Shown here piece after piece: positions 35,208 to 44,924 of a DNA stretch of 64,000 nt. The position numbers and the translations under genes were made by a program. This DNA comes from Thiohalocapsa sp. (GTDB lineage Bacteria; Pseudomonadota; Gammaproteobacteria; Chromatiales; Chromatiaceae): contig JANQFX010000028.1 of the NCBI GenBank assembly GCA_028277725.1, positions 1 to 64,000 of the forward strand. The letters run 5' to 3'. Each line of letters begins with the position of its first letter. Position 1 is the stretch's first letter. Under the pieces are notes generated by a model that did no database searches, had not been told where the DNA came from, and was given only the letters and a program-made list of their open reading frames with translations.

Positions 35208-35678
35208 ATGGCCAGACAGTTCTCCGATGATCAAGCCGCGCTGGGTCCGACGGAGGTTCGGCGCGACTCACCTAGCGATCAACGAGCCCAATCCGGGCTG
35301 GCCATGGGCCTGGTGATCGCCGCGGTGGCCTTTGGTGCCGCGCTGGGGATGCTGGCGGTGCTCGCCACCCAGGCCGCCCAAACCGCCTCGTCGTCCACAG
35401 GTGTCCTCTACGCCATTCTCGGCATCAAGGCCACCGTTCTGGCCGTTGCGTTGTCGCTGGTGTTGTTGAGGTTGCGCGCGGCCGTCCGGCCAACGGCCCT
35501 CGTCGGCTACTGCGCCGGCTTGGCGGCATCGGCCGCGGGGCTGGCCTGGCTGTGGGGGCTATCCGGGCTCCTGCTGGGTTCGGGCCTCTTCTATGGTGGG
35601 CTGGTGCTGATCTATATGGTCGCCGCGCGGGACCCGGATCTCGGGCGCGCACTCGATGTGTTGCGCACGAGCCGTTGA
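35208..35678 (+). CDS. Small integral membrane protein, hypothetical
   Basis: 156 aa protein. A polar N-terminus of about 32 residues is followed by four hydrophobic helices: LAMGLVIAAVAFGAALGML, then GVLYAILGIKATVLAVALSL, PTALVGYCAGLAASAAGLAW, and LLLGSGLFYGGLVLIYMVAA. It ends with a short polar tail. It loosely recalls AtpI-like or other four-helix membrane proteins, but no family is assigned. The ATG at 35208 is chosen because the upstream extension in this frame lacks coding character. Confidence 0.65.
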   Translation: MARQFSDDQAALGPTEVRRDSPSDQRAQSGLAMGLVIAAVAFGAALGMLAVLATQAAQTASSSTGVLYAILGIKATVLAVALSLVLLRLRAAVRPTALVGYCAGLAASAAGLAWLWGLSGLLLGSGLFYGGLVLIYMVAARDPDLGRALDVLRTSR

Positions 35679-35983
35679 CGGATTCCCCTCTGCCCTGACG
35701 TCGGTCGACAGGCCCGGTCCCCACGCCTGCGCACCCCTCAGCGCTGTACGGCAGGGTCGGCCGCCCCGCTGTCGCAAACCCGACTAGGTGATTCGCCTTG
35801 AGCGCCAGGGCAGCATCGATTCTGCGCATGCCCTTGCAAAGGGCCCACGCGGGGTCTAGGTTACGCGCCCCATCAGGCGTCTGTGCGCTGGCCCGCTCGT
35901 CCTGTCTGGGCTAGCGCTGCAAGCGCCCATGCCGCAAGGCACCCGAGAGCCCATCCTCCCGTCATCTCAGCCCGCTGCGACCC
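35679..35983. other. Spacer before the ABC exporter
   Basis: 305 bases with no supported gene. One small perfect stem, GCCCTT (35830-35835), loop GCA, AAGGGC (35839-35844), is present. No clear promoter was found. Confidence 0.4.
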
Positions 35984-36919
35984 ATGCACGCCCTGATTGT
36001 CGAACAACTCCACAAGGTGTATGCCACCGGTTTCGAGGCGCTCAAGGGCGTCGATCTCGCCGTGGAGGAGGGTGATTTCTTCGCGCTGCTGGGTCCGAAC
36101 GGCGCCGGCAAGTCGACGCTGATCGGCATCGTAACCTCTCTGGTCAACAAGACCTCCGGGCGCATCAGGGTCTTCGGCCGGGACCTGGATCAGGATGCCG
36201 AGGGGGTCAAGGCATCGCTCGGTGCCGTGCCACAGGAGTTCAACTTCAATCTTTTCCTGCCGGTGGAGGAGGTCGTCGTCAACCAGGCGGGATACTTCGG
36301 CATCCCGCGACCCGAGGCCAGGGCTCGGGCGGAGTTCTACCTCCGCAAGCTCGATCTCTGGGATCGCCGCCGCTCGGAGATGCGCCTGCTCTCCGGCGGC
36401 ATGAAGCGGCGTCTGATGATTGCCCGCGCCCTGGTCCATCGGCCAAGGCTGCTGATCCTGGACGAGCCCACGGCCGGGGTCGACATCGAGATCCGCAGGG
36501 CGATGTGGGACTACCTGCGGGAACTCAACGCGGACGGGACCACCATCATACTCACGACCCACTATCTGGAAGAGGCCGAGAGTCTGTGCCGCAATGTCGC
36601 GGTCATCGACCATGGCCGCATTGCAGCGGTGTCCGAGACGCGTGCGCTACTCGCCGGCTTGGATATCGAGACCTTTGTGTTGAACCTGAAACGACCGGTG
36701 GCGGAGCCGCTCTTGTTGCCGGGCTTCAGCGTTACGCGGGCGGATGCGACGACGCTGGAGGTACAACTGCACCGCAGCCAGTCCCTGAATGAGCTGTTCG
36801 ACGCCCTGGGGCGGCGCGGAATCGAAGTCGGCAGCATGCGCAACAAGCAGAACCGCCTGGAGCAGCTCTTCCTGGAGATGGTGGAGCGCGGCCGCGAAGG
36901 CTCGACGGTGGCTGCATGA
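35984..36919 (+). CDS. ABC-2 type exporter, ATP-binding protein (YadG-like)
   Basis: 311 aa ATPase. Walker A GPNGAGKST lies near residue 40, the Q-loop is around VPQEFNFNLF, the signature is LSGGMKRRL, Walker B is LLILDEPTAGVD and the switch His is in LTTHYLEEAE. The C-terminal 80 residues form the regulatory extension common in YadG/DrrA/CcmA-like proteins. It partners the permease gene that overlaps its stop codon (ATGA). The substrate cannot be told from sequence; drug, lipid or polysaccharide export are all possible. Confidence 0.93.
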   Translation: MHALIVEQLHKVYATGFEALKGVDLAVEEGDFFALLGPNGAGKSTLIGIVTSLVNKTSGRIRVFGRDLDQDAEGVKASLGAVPQEFNFNLFLPVEEVVVNQAGYFGIPRPEARARAEFYLRKLDLWDRRRSEMRLLSGGMKRRLMIARALVHRPRLLILDEPTAGVDIEIRRAMWDYLRELNADGTTIILTTHYLEEAESLCRNVAVIDHGRIAAVSETRALLAGLDIETFVLNLKRPVAEPLLLPGFSVTRADATTLEVQLHRSQSLNELFDALGRRGIEVGSMRNKQNRLEQLFLEMVERGREGSTVAA

Positions 36920-37704
36920 GTATCTCGGCGCAACGCTGGCACCGCTATTGGGTGACCTACCAGACGCTGCTGCACAAGGAGGTGCTGCGCTTCTCGCGCA
37001 TCTGGGTGCAGACCATCCTGCCGTCGGCGATCACCACGACCCTCTACTTCGTGATCTTCGGTCGGCTCATCGGCGAGCGCATCGGCGACATGGACGGCTT
37101 CGCCTACATCGATTTCATCGTGCCTGGCCTGGTGCTCATGGCGGTCATCACCAACGCCTACAGCAACGTTGTCTCGTCGTTCTACAGCAGTAAGTTCTCC
37201 CGCTACGTGGAGGAGCTGCTGGTCTCGCCAGCGCCGGCCTGGGTGATCCTCGCCGGCTACGTGTCGGGCGGCGTCGCCCGCGGCGTCGCAGTCGGCCTGG
37301 TGGTCATGGGCGTGGCGATGTTGTTCACCGATATCCGCCCCCACAGCGTGGTGGTGACGCTGCTGGTGTTCGTGCTGACGGCGATACTGTTCGCCCTGGG
37401 CGGCTTCATCAATGCGGTGTTCGCCAACAGCTTCGACGACATCTCCATCGTGCCGACCTTCGTCCTTGCACCGCTGACCTACCTCGGCGGCGTGTTCTAC
37501 TCCATCGATCTGCTACCCGACGTTTGGCAGGCGTTGTCCCTGGCGAACCCGGTGCTCTACATGGTCAACGCCTTCCGCTACGGTCTCCTCGGTACCTCGG
37601 ACATCCCGCTGTTCGCGGCCTTTTCGATGATTCTCGGCTTCATCGTCATGTGCGTCTTCATCAGCCTGCGCCTACTGCAGCGCGGAGTGGGTGTCAAGCA
37701 CTGA
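36916..37704 (+). CDS. ABC-2 type permease (YadH-like)
   Basis: 262 aa inner-membrane permease with about six transmembrane helices. The conserved FIVPGLVLMAVITNAYSN segment and the FVLAPLTYLGGVFYS motif in the second half are typical of ABC-2 permeases related to YadH. It forms the channel of the exporter with the ATPase encoded just upstream; the ATG overlaps the ATPase TGA. Confidence 0.93.
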   Translation: MSISAQRWHRYWVTYQTLLHKEVLRFSRIWVQTILPSAITTTLYFVIFGRLIGERIGDMDGFAYIDFIVPGLVLMAVITNAYSNVVSSFYSSKFSRYVEELLVSPAPAWVILAGYVSGGVARGVAVGLVVMGVAMLFTDIRPHSVVVTLLVFVLTAILFALGGFINAVFANSFDDISIVPTFVLAPLTYLGGVFYSIDLLPDVWQALSLANPVLYMVNAFRYGLLGTSDIPLFAAFSMILGFIVMCVFISLRLLQRGVGVKH

Positions 37705-37732
37705 TCGCACAGGCACCTGCGCCACGTTTACG

Positions 37733-37741
37733 TGCTAGAAT
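37733..37741 (+). promoter_or_regulatory. Possible extended -10 promoter for the PBP1B gene
   Basis: TGCTAGAAT is a good extended -10 match, 121 bases before the ATG at 37862. A -35 box is not recognisable, which extended -10 promoters can tolerate. Confidence 0.38.
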
Positions 37742-37861
37742 CTCGGCGCAATAGAAGACTTAACTTACTGACATGAAAGGCGGATACGTCCTGAATCCAC
37801 CCTTGGTGGCCGGCGAAGCATCCGCGCCGCCCGGACGCGTCGGGCAGAGCATGAGAGGCCG

Positions 37862-40306
37862 ATGGCAACAAGACAACGTAGCAAAAGGGCCGGGTCGCGC
37901 CGACGTTCCGTCCGGCGGGAGGGCATCGGTCTCACCGGTTTCCTGGTTCGCGGAATCGTGCTGCTGGCCCTGGGCGTCGGCCTGGCACTGGCGCTCTATG
38001 GCGTACACCTCGACAAGGTCGTGCGCGCGAAATTCGAGGGCAAGCGCTGGGCGCTGCCGGCGCGCGTCTATGCCAGGCCGCTCGAGCTCTACGCCGGTCG
38101 CTCTCTGACGATCGCGGAGCTTGAGGGCGAGCTCGCGCGCCTGGGTTATCGCGACGATTCGCGGCTCTCCCGTGCCGGGAGTTTTCACATCGCCGGCGAG
38201 CGGGTCCGTATCCGCACCCGAGCCTTTCGCTACTGGGATGGCTACGAGCCAGAGCGCTACCTGAGCGTGCAACTGGCCGACGGCGTGGTCATGGAGGTCG
38301 CCGACGGCAATGACGCGACCCCCTTGGCGCTGGTGCGGCTGGACCCTGCGCTGATTGCGAGTATCTACCCGACACACAACGAGGATCGCATCCTGCTGCG
38401 CCGCGAGCAGTTGCCGCCGCGCCTGGTCAAGACCCTGCTGGCCGTCGAGGACCGGAAGTTCTATCAGCACTTCGGCGTCGATCCCAAGGGTATCGCCCGT
38501 GCCGCATTCGAGAACCTGCAGGCCGGTCGTGCCGTGCAGGGTGCCAGTACCCTGACGCAGCAGCTGGTCAAGAATTTCTACCTCTCCCAGGATCGCACGC
38601 TCGAACGCAAGCTGAACGAGGCCTACATGGCCCTCCTGTTGGATTGGCGATACGACAAGGACGAGATCCTGACCGCCTACGCCAACGAGGTCTACCTCGG
38701 TCAGGACGGCGACCGTGCGGTGCACGGCTTTGGGCTCGCCAGCAGATTCTATTTCGACAGCGAGGTGGACGAACTCGACATCCCGCAGACGGCCATGCTC
38801 GTTGCGATGCTGAAGGGTCCATCGGAGTTCAATCCGAAGCGCAGGCCGGAGCGCGTCCTGGAGCGACGCAATCTGGTCATCGACCTGATGGCGCATCACC
38901 GGATCATCTCCCTGGCGGAGGCGGAGCAGGCCAAGCAGGCACCCCTGCGGCTGGCCGAGGGTGGTGCGCGTCCGAGTGGTGCGTATCCGGCCTTCATCCA
39001 GCTCGTGCGGCGGCAGTTGCGTCGCGACTACCGCGAGGAGGATCTGCGCTCCGAGGGGCTGCGGATCTTCACGACGCTAGATCCACTGACCCAGGCGAGC
39101 GTGGAGCAGTCCGTCGCCGAGCGCCTGCCGAGGCTGGACCGCGCCAGGCGCCTACCGGACGGGACGCTCGAAACCGCGGCGGTGGTGACCTCCGTGGCGC
39201 AGGGCGAGGTGCTCGCCGTTGCCGGCGGCCGCGAGGCCGGCTATGCCGGCTTCAATCGCGCCCTGGACGCCGTCCGCCCCATCGGTTCGCTGATCAAGCC
39301 GGTGATCTACCTCAAGGCCCTGTCGCAGCCCGAGCGCTACTCACTGGTCACGCCCATCAGGGACGTGCCGGTGAACTTGAGGGTCGCCGGCGTCATGTGG
39401 CAACCCAAGAACTACGACCACAGCGTTCACGGCAGTGTCCCGCTCTACCGGGCGCTGGTGAAGTCCTACAACCTGGCGACCGTCAACCTGGGTCTGGAAC
39501 TCGGCATCGACGAGGTGGCGGACTTCCTGCACGACCTCGGCGCGGTACGCGACATCGATAGCGTGCCGGCCATGTTGCTCGGGGCCGCTTCCCTGCCGCC
39601 CATCGAGGTCGCACAGGCCTACCAGACCATCGCGGCTGGCGGTTTCCGCGCGCCGCTGCGGGCAATCCGCGAGGTGCTCGATGCCTCCGGTCGGCCGCTG
39701 AACCGCTATCCGCTGGCCGTGGAGTCGGTCGTCTCCGCGGAGTCCGCGTACCTGACCCAGTGGGCCATGCGTCGCGTCGTCACCCAGGGCACCGCGACCT
39801 GGCTCGGCAAGCGCCTGCCCGCCGATCTGGCGGTCGCGGGCAAGACCGGCACCACCAACGACATGCGCGATAGCTGGTTCGCAGGCTTCAGCGGCGACAA
39901 GGTCGTGGTCGCCTGGGTCGGTCGGGACGACAACAAGCCCATGGGGTTGAGTGGCTCGACCGGCGCGCTACGCGTCTGGGGCGACATCATGGCGAACATC
40001 GATGCCCAGCCCCTGGACGACCTGCCGCCCGAGGGCGTGGTCGCCAGCGGCGCCTGCGGGCGGTCGGTGCCCTACATCGATGGCTATGGGGGCAGCGCCT
40101 GCGGTGGTGGCGGTGCGTCAGCCGTCGCGAGTGCCTCGGGATCCGGCAATGGCACGCCGAAGTCGACGGCGCCACCGGCCCCGGTCGTCGCGCAAGAAGA
40201 CGGTTCCGATGCGCTCCGCCCCACGGCTCCGAAACCTCGCCAGCGCGAGGACAACCAGGCGAAACGCGAGCATAGTCCGTTCTTGAGCGATTTCTACGGT
40301 GATTGA
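37862..40306 (+). CDS. mrcB: Penicillin-binding protein 1B (bifunctional peptidoglycan synthase)
   Basis: 814 aa class A PBP. A basic cytoplasmic N-terminus is followed by one membrane helix (about 22-45) and a UB2H-like domain (about 60-150). The GT51 glycosyltransferase domain has catalytic Glu196 in AVEDRKFYQHFG. The transpeptidase domain has the active Ser476 with Lys479 (GSLIKP), SYN at 535-537 and KTG at 661-663. A low-complexity tail closes the protein. The UB2H domain is where outer-membrane Lpo-type lipoproteins bind PBP1B. A lipoprotein gene starts three bases after this stop codon, which fits such a partner. Confidence 0.95.
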   Translation: MATRQRSKRAGSRRRSVRREGIGLTGFLVRGIVLLALGVGLALALYGVHLDKVVRAKFEGKRWALPARVYARPLELYAGRSLTIAELEGELARLGYRDDSRLSRAGSFHIAGERVRIRTRAFRYWDGYEPERYLSVQLADGVVMEVADGNDATPLALVRLDPALIASIYPTHNEDRILLRREQLPPRLVKTLLAVEDRKFYQHFGVDPKGIARAAFENLQAGRAVQGASTLTQQLVKNFYLSQDRTLERKLNEAYMALLLDWRYDKDEILTAYANEVYLGQDGDRAVHGFGLASRFYFDSEVDELDIPQTAMLVAMLKGPSEFNPKRRPERVLERRNLVIDLMAHHRIISLAEAEQAKQAPLRLAEGGARPSGAYPAFIQLVRRQLRRDYREEDLRSEGLRIFTTLDPLTQASVEQSVAERLPRLDRARRLPDGTLETAAVVTSVAQGEVLAVAGGREAGYAGFNRALDAVRPIGSLIKPVIYLKALSQPERYSLVTPIRDVPVNLRVAGVMWQPKNYDHSVHGSVPLYRALVKSYNLATVNLGLELGIDEVADFLHDLGAVRDIDSVPAMLLGAASLPPIEVAQAYQTIAAGGFRAPLRAIREVLDASGRPLNRYPLAVESVVSAESAYLTQWAMRRVVTQGTATWLGKRLPADLAVAGKTGTTNDMRDSWFAGFSGDKVVVAWVGRDDNKPMGLSGSTGALRVWGDIMANIDAQPLDDLPPEGVVASGACGRSVPYIDGYGGSACGGGGASAVASASGSGNGTPKSTAPPAPVVAQEDGSDALRPTAPKPRQREDNQAKREHSPFLSDFYGD

Positions 40307-40309
40307 TCG

Positions 40310-41236
40310 ATGGTCCGATTACTGACGATTCTTGGCGTGCTTCTCCTAAGCGGCTGCGCGGCGCCACAACGTACCGATCCACCGGCGCCGGTGATCGAGT
40401 CCGGTCAGCGCCAGGTCGGGCAAGGGGTCACGGCGGCAGCAGGCGAATCCGCGGACAAGGCCGCTGCGACAACATCGGCCCCGGCCAAGCCCGCGGCGCC
40501 GAAGCCGACCCGGGTGTATGCGTATACACCGCCCGAGTCCGTGCCCGATCCGGAACCGACGCCCGAACCGGCGCAACAACCGGAGCCGTCGTCCTCCAAG
40601 CCGGCGGCTCCCACGGCAGCCGCATCCCCGGCGTCGAAACCCCAGGAGCGCACACCCCAGGCACAGCAGCAGCCCCAGCCGCCCCGCCCTGAGCGTGCGG
40701 CAGCCGAGTCTCAGCAGGCCGCGTCCGCTGCGCAACAACCGAGTGCTACCCCCGCGGCACCGTCAGCCCCACGGGTATCGACGGTCGATCGATCCGCACC
40801 CGCCGCGCAGGTGCCCGCGCCGGCTGCATCTTCGGCCGCAAGCGCGCCGACGCCGGCCCCGGCCGCGCCGGAGGTGGCGCGTCCGGCGCCGAAGTCGGAG
40901 CTCGCGCCTAGTGGCATGACGCCCGCGGTCGAGGCGCTCGCGGCACGTGCCGAGCAGCAGCGTCAGGGTGGCGATTACACCGGTGCTGCCGCGACCCTTG
41001 AGCGTGCCCTGCGCATCGAGCCCCAGCAGGCCTACCTCTGGAACCGACTCGCTCGAGTGCGGCTCGAACTGGGTCAGGGCTCGCAGGCCAGCAACTTCGC
41101 GGCACGCTCCAACGCGCTGGCGGGCGGTCAGACCAAACTCAAGCAGAACAACTGGGACATCATCGCCACGTATCGCCGGCAGAGCGGAGACATCGAGGGC
41201 GCCGTCGAAGCGGAGCGCCTGGCGACCGGCGGCTAA
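40310..41236 (+). CDS. TPR lipoprotein, candidate LpoP-type activator of PBP1B
   Basis: 308 aa lipoprotein. The signal ends in LLSG-C with Cys16 lipidated. Residues about 18-200 are a Pro/Ala/Ser/Gln-rich, probably disordered linker, and the last 100 residues hold TPR-like helices (ALAARAEQQRQGGDYTGAAATL and the following repeat). In Pseudomonas aeruginosa the PBP1b activator LpoP is an outer-membrane lipoprotein with a TPR domain encoded next to the PBP1b gene (established knowledge). Gene adjacency, lipobox, long linker and TPR match that plan closely. Function here is inference. The three-base gap from mrcB suggests coupled translation. Confidence 0.8.
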   Translation: MVRLLTILGVLLLSGCAAPQRTDPPAPVIESGQRQVGQGVTAAAGESADKAAATTSAPAKPAAPKPTRVYAYTPPESVPDPEPTPEPAQQPEPSSSKPAAPTAAASPASKPQERTPQAQQQPQPPRPERAAAESQQAASAAQQPSATPAAPSAPRVSTVDRSAPAAQVPAPAASSAASAPTPAPAAPEVARPAPKSELAPSGMTPAVEALAARAEQQRQGGDYTGAAATLERALRIEPQQAYLWNRLARVRLELGQGSQASNFAARSNALAGGQTKLKQNNWDIIATYRRQSGDIEGAVEAERLATGG

Positions 41237-41262
41237 GGCGCGCACTGAGGGGACGACCTCCG

Positions 41263-43200
41263 TTGGCCAGCCCTGGGCTCGACGACATCGAGGAGGTCTT
41301 CAGGCCGGATGGGCTGCTCGCCGAGTCGCTCGATGGTTTCGGCTGGCGTGCCCAGCAACAGGCGATGGCCGCGCGCGTTGCGCAGTCACTCGACGGCGGC
41401 ACGCTGATCTGCGAGGCCGGTACGGGCACGGGGAAGACCTACGCCTATCTGGTGCCCGCCATGCTGAGCGGTCGTAAGGTCATCGTCGCGACCGGCACGC
41501 GCAACCTTCAGGATCAGCTCTTCCATCGCGACATCCCCGTGATCCGCAGGGCCCTCGGGTTGCCGCTGCGGGTGGCCCTGCTCAAGGGGCGCGCCAACTA
41601 CCTTTGCCGACACCGGCTGGACCGGGCCGTGGCACACCCGGAGGCCCTGCGCCCGGAGGTCCGGCGCGACCTTGCGTTGGTGCGCGACTGGGCGAGCGTG
41701 CCCGGCGACGGGGACATCGCGCGCGTGGCCATCCCGGAAGGTGCGCCCGTCTGGCCCGCGGTGACCTCCACCAGCGACAACTGCCTCGGACAGGCCTGTG
41801 CCGACTGGCAGCGGTGTCACTTCGTCGCTGCCCGTCGGCGGGCGCAGGAGGCGGACCTGGTGGTCATCAATCACCACCTGCTCTGCGCGGACATGGTCCT
41901 GCGGGAGGAGGGGTTCGGCGAGGTCTTGCCCGGCGCCGACGCCATTGTGGTCGACGAAGCACACCAATTGCCCGACGTGGCCGCGCAGTTCTTCGGCCAT
42001 TCGCTGAGTAGCCGGCAGTTACGGGAATTTGTGCGGGACCTCCTCGAGACGCAACAGCGAGAGGCCGGCGACGTCCCTCAGTTGAAGCAGGTGGCGGAGG
42101 CCCTGGGTGCGTTGGTCCCGAACATTCGCCGCGCCTTGGGCCATGAGGAGCAGCGGCGTGGCGCTTGGTCGGAACTCGACGGCAACCGGGCGCTGATGGA
42201 TCTGCTGGAGCAGTTGCTCGACCTCTTGGCCGAGACCGAGGCCCAGCTCGGCGAAGTCTCGGAGCGCGCCAAACCCCTGGAACAGTGCCATGCAAGGGCG
42301 GCGGCCTTCGGTCGGCGGCTGACGGAACTGCTGGACGAGGACGACGACACACGGGTGCGCTGGTTCGAGCTGCGCGGCGCGGGCTTCATGCTGCACCGCA
42401 CACCGCTCGATGTCGCGGCCGTGTTTCGTGCCTACCAATCGGCGCAGCACGCGAGCTGGGTGTTCACTTCAGCCACCCTTGCCGTCGGCGATTCCTTCGC
42501 GCATTTCGCCGCGCAGATCGGCGCCGAGGACGCCGACACAGCGCGCTGGGACAGCCCGTTCGACTACCGGCGCCAGGCCTTGCTCTATCTGCCGAAAGGC
42601 CTACCGGACCCGGGTGCCGGCGATTACGACGAGACCCTGTGCCGGACTGCTTTGCAGGTGATCGCGGCGAGCCGCGGTCGGACCTTCTGTCTGTTCACCA
42701 GCCATCGCGCATTGCGCTTTGCTTCCGACTACCTCGGCGGTCGCATGGCGTATCCCCTGCTGGTGCAGGGCGAGGCGCCGCGGGCGGAACTCATCGAGCG
42801 CTTCCGGCGCCTGGGCGACGGTGTTCTGCTGGGCACATCGAGCTTCTGGGAAGGGGTCGACGTGCGCGGTGAGGCCCTGTCCTGTGTGATCATCGACCGG
42901 CTGCCCTTCGCCTCCCCCTCCGATCCGCTACTGCAGGGGCGAATCGATCTGTTGCGACGCCGCGGTGGCAATCCGTTCCGTGACCTGCAGCTGCCTGCGG
43001 CGGTGATCGCGTTGAAGCAGGGCGCCGGTCGATTGATCAGAGACCGCAAGGATCGTGGTGTGCTGGTACTCTGTGACCCGAGGCTGTGTTCCCGTACCTA
43101 CGGGCGCGTGTTCCTGGACAGTCTGCCGCGGATGTCGGCGACGACCGATCTGCCAGTGGTGGAGCGCTTCCTGTCTCCGGTTCCGGCGCCGGAGCGGTGA
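41263..43200 (+). CDS. ATP-dependent DNA helicase, DinG/YoaA family
   Basis: 645 aa superfamily 2 helicase of the XPD-like Fe-S type. Walker A is in CEAGTGTGKTYAYL near residue 55, and the DEAH box is IVVDEAHQLPD. Four cysteines for a 4Fe-4S cluster lie between them: one in NYLCRHR, and three in DNCLGQACADWQRC. C-terminal motifs include LLGTSSFWEGVDVRGEALSC and QGAGRLIRD. Length matches YoaA (about 636 aa) better than DinG (about 716). YoaA works with the polymerase III chi subunit in repair. The start codon is TTG, with a G-rich sequence upstream. Confidence 0.92.
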   Translation: MASPGLDDIEEVFRPDGLLAESLDGFGWRAQQQAMAARVAQSLDGGTLICEAGTGTGKTYAYLVPAMLSGRKVIVATGTRNLQDQLFHRDIPVIRRALGLPLRVALLKGRANYLCRHRLDRAVAHPEALRPEVRRDLALVRDWASVPGDGDIARVAIPEGAPVWPAVTSTSDNCLGQACADWQRCHFVAARRRAQEADLVVINHHLLCADMVLREEGFGEVLPGADAIVVDEAHQLPDVAAQFFGHSLSSRQLREFVRDLLETQQREAGDVPQLKQVAEALGALVPNIRRALGHEEQRRGAWSELDGNRALMDLLEQLLDLLAETEAQLGEVSERAKPLEQCHARAAAFGRRLTELLDEDDDTRVRWFELRGAGFMLHRTPLDVAAVFRAYQSAQHASWVFTSATLAVGDSFAHFAAQIGAEDADTARWDSPFDYRRQALLYLPKGLPDPGAGDYDETLCRTALQVIAASRGRTFCLFTSHRALRFASDYLGGRMAYPLLVQGEAPRAELIERFRRLGDGVLLGTSSFWEGVDVRGEALSCVIIDRLPFASPSDPLLQGRIDLLRRRGGNPFRDLQLPAAVIALKQGAGRLIRDRKDRGVLVLCDPRLCSRTYGRVFLDSLPRMSATTDLPVVERFLSPVPAPER

Positions 43201-43342
43201 CGCAGCGTTGGTGCGCGTCTGCGTTCCGCTCGACTCTGGCTTCATCCTGGAAGACTGGCGCCGACGGTTGCGCTTGCGATAAGCCCCAAACCTCTCATGT
43301 TCCGTTCCGCCAATCCCGCCGAAGCCTTCGAGATTCCAGCGC

Positions 43343-44020
43343 ATGCGTCTACTGGCCATCGATACGTCACAGATCCACTGCTCCGCTGCGCTGCGCATCG
43401 GCGCTGATGTCTCCCAGCGGCTGGTGGCCGCGGAACGCAGGCATGGGGAGCTCTTGCTGGGCATGATGGACGACCTGCTCTCCGAGGCCGGCCTGCGGGC
43501 GACCGAACTGGATGGATTCGCCTTTGCGCACGGGCCCGGCTCCTTCACTGGCCTGCGCATTGCGGCGGCCGTGATCCAGGGCGCCGCCCTGGCGGCGGCC
43601 AAGCCCGTGGTGGGGGTGTCGACGCTCGCAGCCTTGGCCCAAGGCTGCCACCGGAGGCGTGGGGTGCAGCGGGTGCTGTGCGCGCTGGATGCCCGTATGG
43701 GCGAGGTCTATTTCGGCGCCTACGCAGCAGATGAACACGGCCTGATGCGGCCGGTGTGCGAGGACGTCTTGGCCCCGCCAGACTCGATTCAGCCCCCGGA
43801 CGACGGGCGCTGGACGCTAGCAGGAAGCGGCTGGGCGGCCTATCGTGAGCCCTTGGCCCGGGTCGGCGGTCTCGACGTCGATGACGGTGGCGCCGAGCAG
43901 CCCTGCGAAGCCCGCGACGTCGCCTGGCTTGCGGTCGGCGCCTTCGAGGCCGGGTTGGGGGGCGCCGCCGAAGACGCTGTACCCGTCTACCTGCGCGATC
44001 GGGTGACCCACGGGTCCTAA
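43343..44020 (+). CDS. tsaB: tRNA threonylcarbamoyladenosine synthesis protein TsaB
   Basis: 225 aa ASKHA-fold protein. The N-terminus MRLLAIDTSQIHCSAAL, then HGELLLGMMDDLLSEAGL, and the motif FAHGPGSFTGLRIAAAVIQG are diagnostic of TsaB. It binds TsaD and is needed for the t6A37 modification of tRNA, which MtaB (31929-33272) extends by methylthiolation. It follows the helicase gene by about 140 bases without a clear terminator. Confidence 0.94.
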   Translation: MRLLAIDTSQIHCSAALRIGADVSQRLVAAERRHGELLLGMMDDLLSEAGLRATELDGFAFAHGPGSFTGLRIAAAVIQGAALAAAKPVVGVSTLAALAQGCHRRRGVQRVLCALDARMGEVYFGAYAADEHGLMRPVCEDVLAPPDSIQPPDDGRWTLAGSGWAAYREPLARVGGLDVDDGGAEQPCEARDVAWLAVGAFEAGLGGAAEDAVPVYLRDRVTHGS

Positions 44021-44083
44021 CCAGGCGCAGGTTTGGCCGGGATCGAATGTCCGCCGCCCATTAGCCGAGTCGTCCATCCGCCT

Positions 44084-44887
44084 ATGAGTTGTCCGTTGAT
44101 CGCCGCCGCTCGGGCCTGCCTCTGTGAGTCGGATCCTGCTCGCAAGGTTGCCCTGACCCGCGACACCGTCCAGCGTATCCGCGATGGGCAACTGCGACGC
44201 CAGGGTGGGTCGTCGGACGGAGTTGTCGACGCCCCCGGACGTCCAGCACGCCCCGAACTGGTCGCCCCTCGGGCCTTGGCCCAGCGCGGCCTCGATCAGG
44301 CCGAGGGGCGCGCTGCGCTGATCCACGCCGTCGCCCACATCGAGTTCAATGCCATCAACCTCGCCTGGGACGCGGTCCAGCGTTTCCCGAGCATGCCGGC
44401 GGAGTTCGCGGCGGACTGGGCGGGTGTGGCCGATGATGAGGCGCGTCACTTCACCATGCTGCGCGAGCGGTTGACGGCGCTCGGGCACGACTATGGGGAC
44501 TTCCCCGCCCATGACGGGCTCTGGGCCATGGCACAGCGGACCGCGGCGGATGTGCTCGCGCGTATGGCGTTGGTGCCTCGCGTGCTGGAGGCGCGCGGGC
44601 TGGACGTGACGCCCGGCATGATCACGCGCCTGCGTCGGGTCGGCGATGATGACACCGCCGATTGCTTGGAGGTGATCCTGCGCGAGGAGGTGGCCCACGT
44701 GGCCGCAGGTAGCCGTTGGTTCCGTTGGGCCTGCGAACAACGCGGCCTTGCACCGCGGGAGACCTATTTCCGCTTGCTCGCGGAACACCTGGGCGGCGGC
44801 GTGCGCTGCCCGCTGAACCGTGCCGCGCGGCTCGCGGCCGGCTTCGACGAAGGTGAGCTCGATCGGTTGGAGGCGCTGTGTCGCTGA
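44084..44887 (+). CDS. DUF455 ferritin-like protein
   Basis: 267 aa helical protein. The ferritin-like diiron ligands are suggested by AVAHIEFNAINLAWD, VADDEARHFTMLRERL and LREEVAHVAAGSRWF, which together give the Glu-X2-His-type pattern repeated in a four-helix bundle. This fits DUF455, a family of putative oxygen-dependent diiron enzymes of unknown reaction, distantly like MiaE. The ATG at 44084 is chosen over a TTG at 44033. It converges with lpxH. Confidence 0.88.
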   Translation: MSCPLIAAARACLCESDPARKVALTRDTVQRIRDGQLRRQGGSSDGVVDAPGRPARPELVAPRALAQRGLDQAEGRAALIHAVAHIEFNAINLAWDAVQRFPSMPAEFAADWAGVADDEARHFTMLRERLTALGHDYGDFPAHDGLWAMAQRTAADVLARMALVPRVLEARGLDVTPGMITRLRRVGDDDTADCLEVILREEVAHVAAGSRWFRWACEQRGLAPRETYFRLLAEHLGGGVRCPLNRAARLAAGFDEGELDRLEALCR

Positions 44888-44924
44888 GGCCGTCGGTGCG
44901 TGCCAACCCGCCGGGCGCCTGGTG

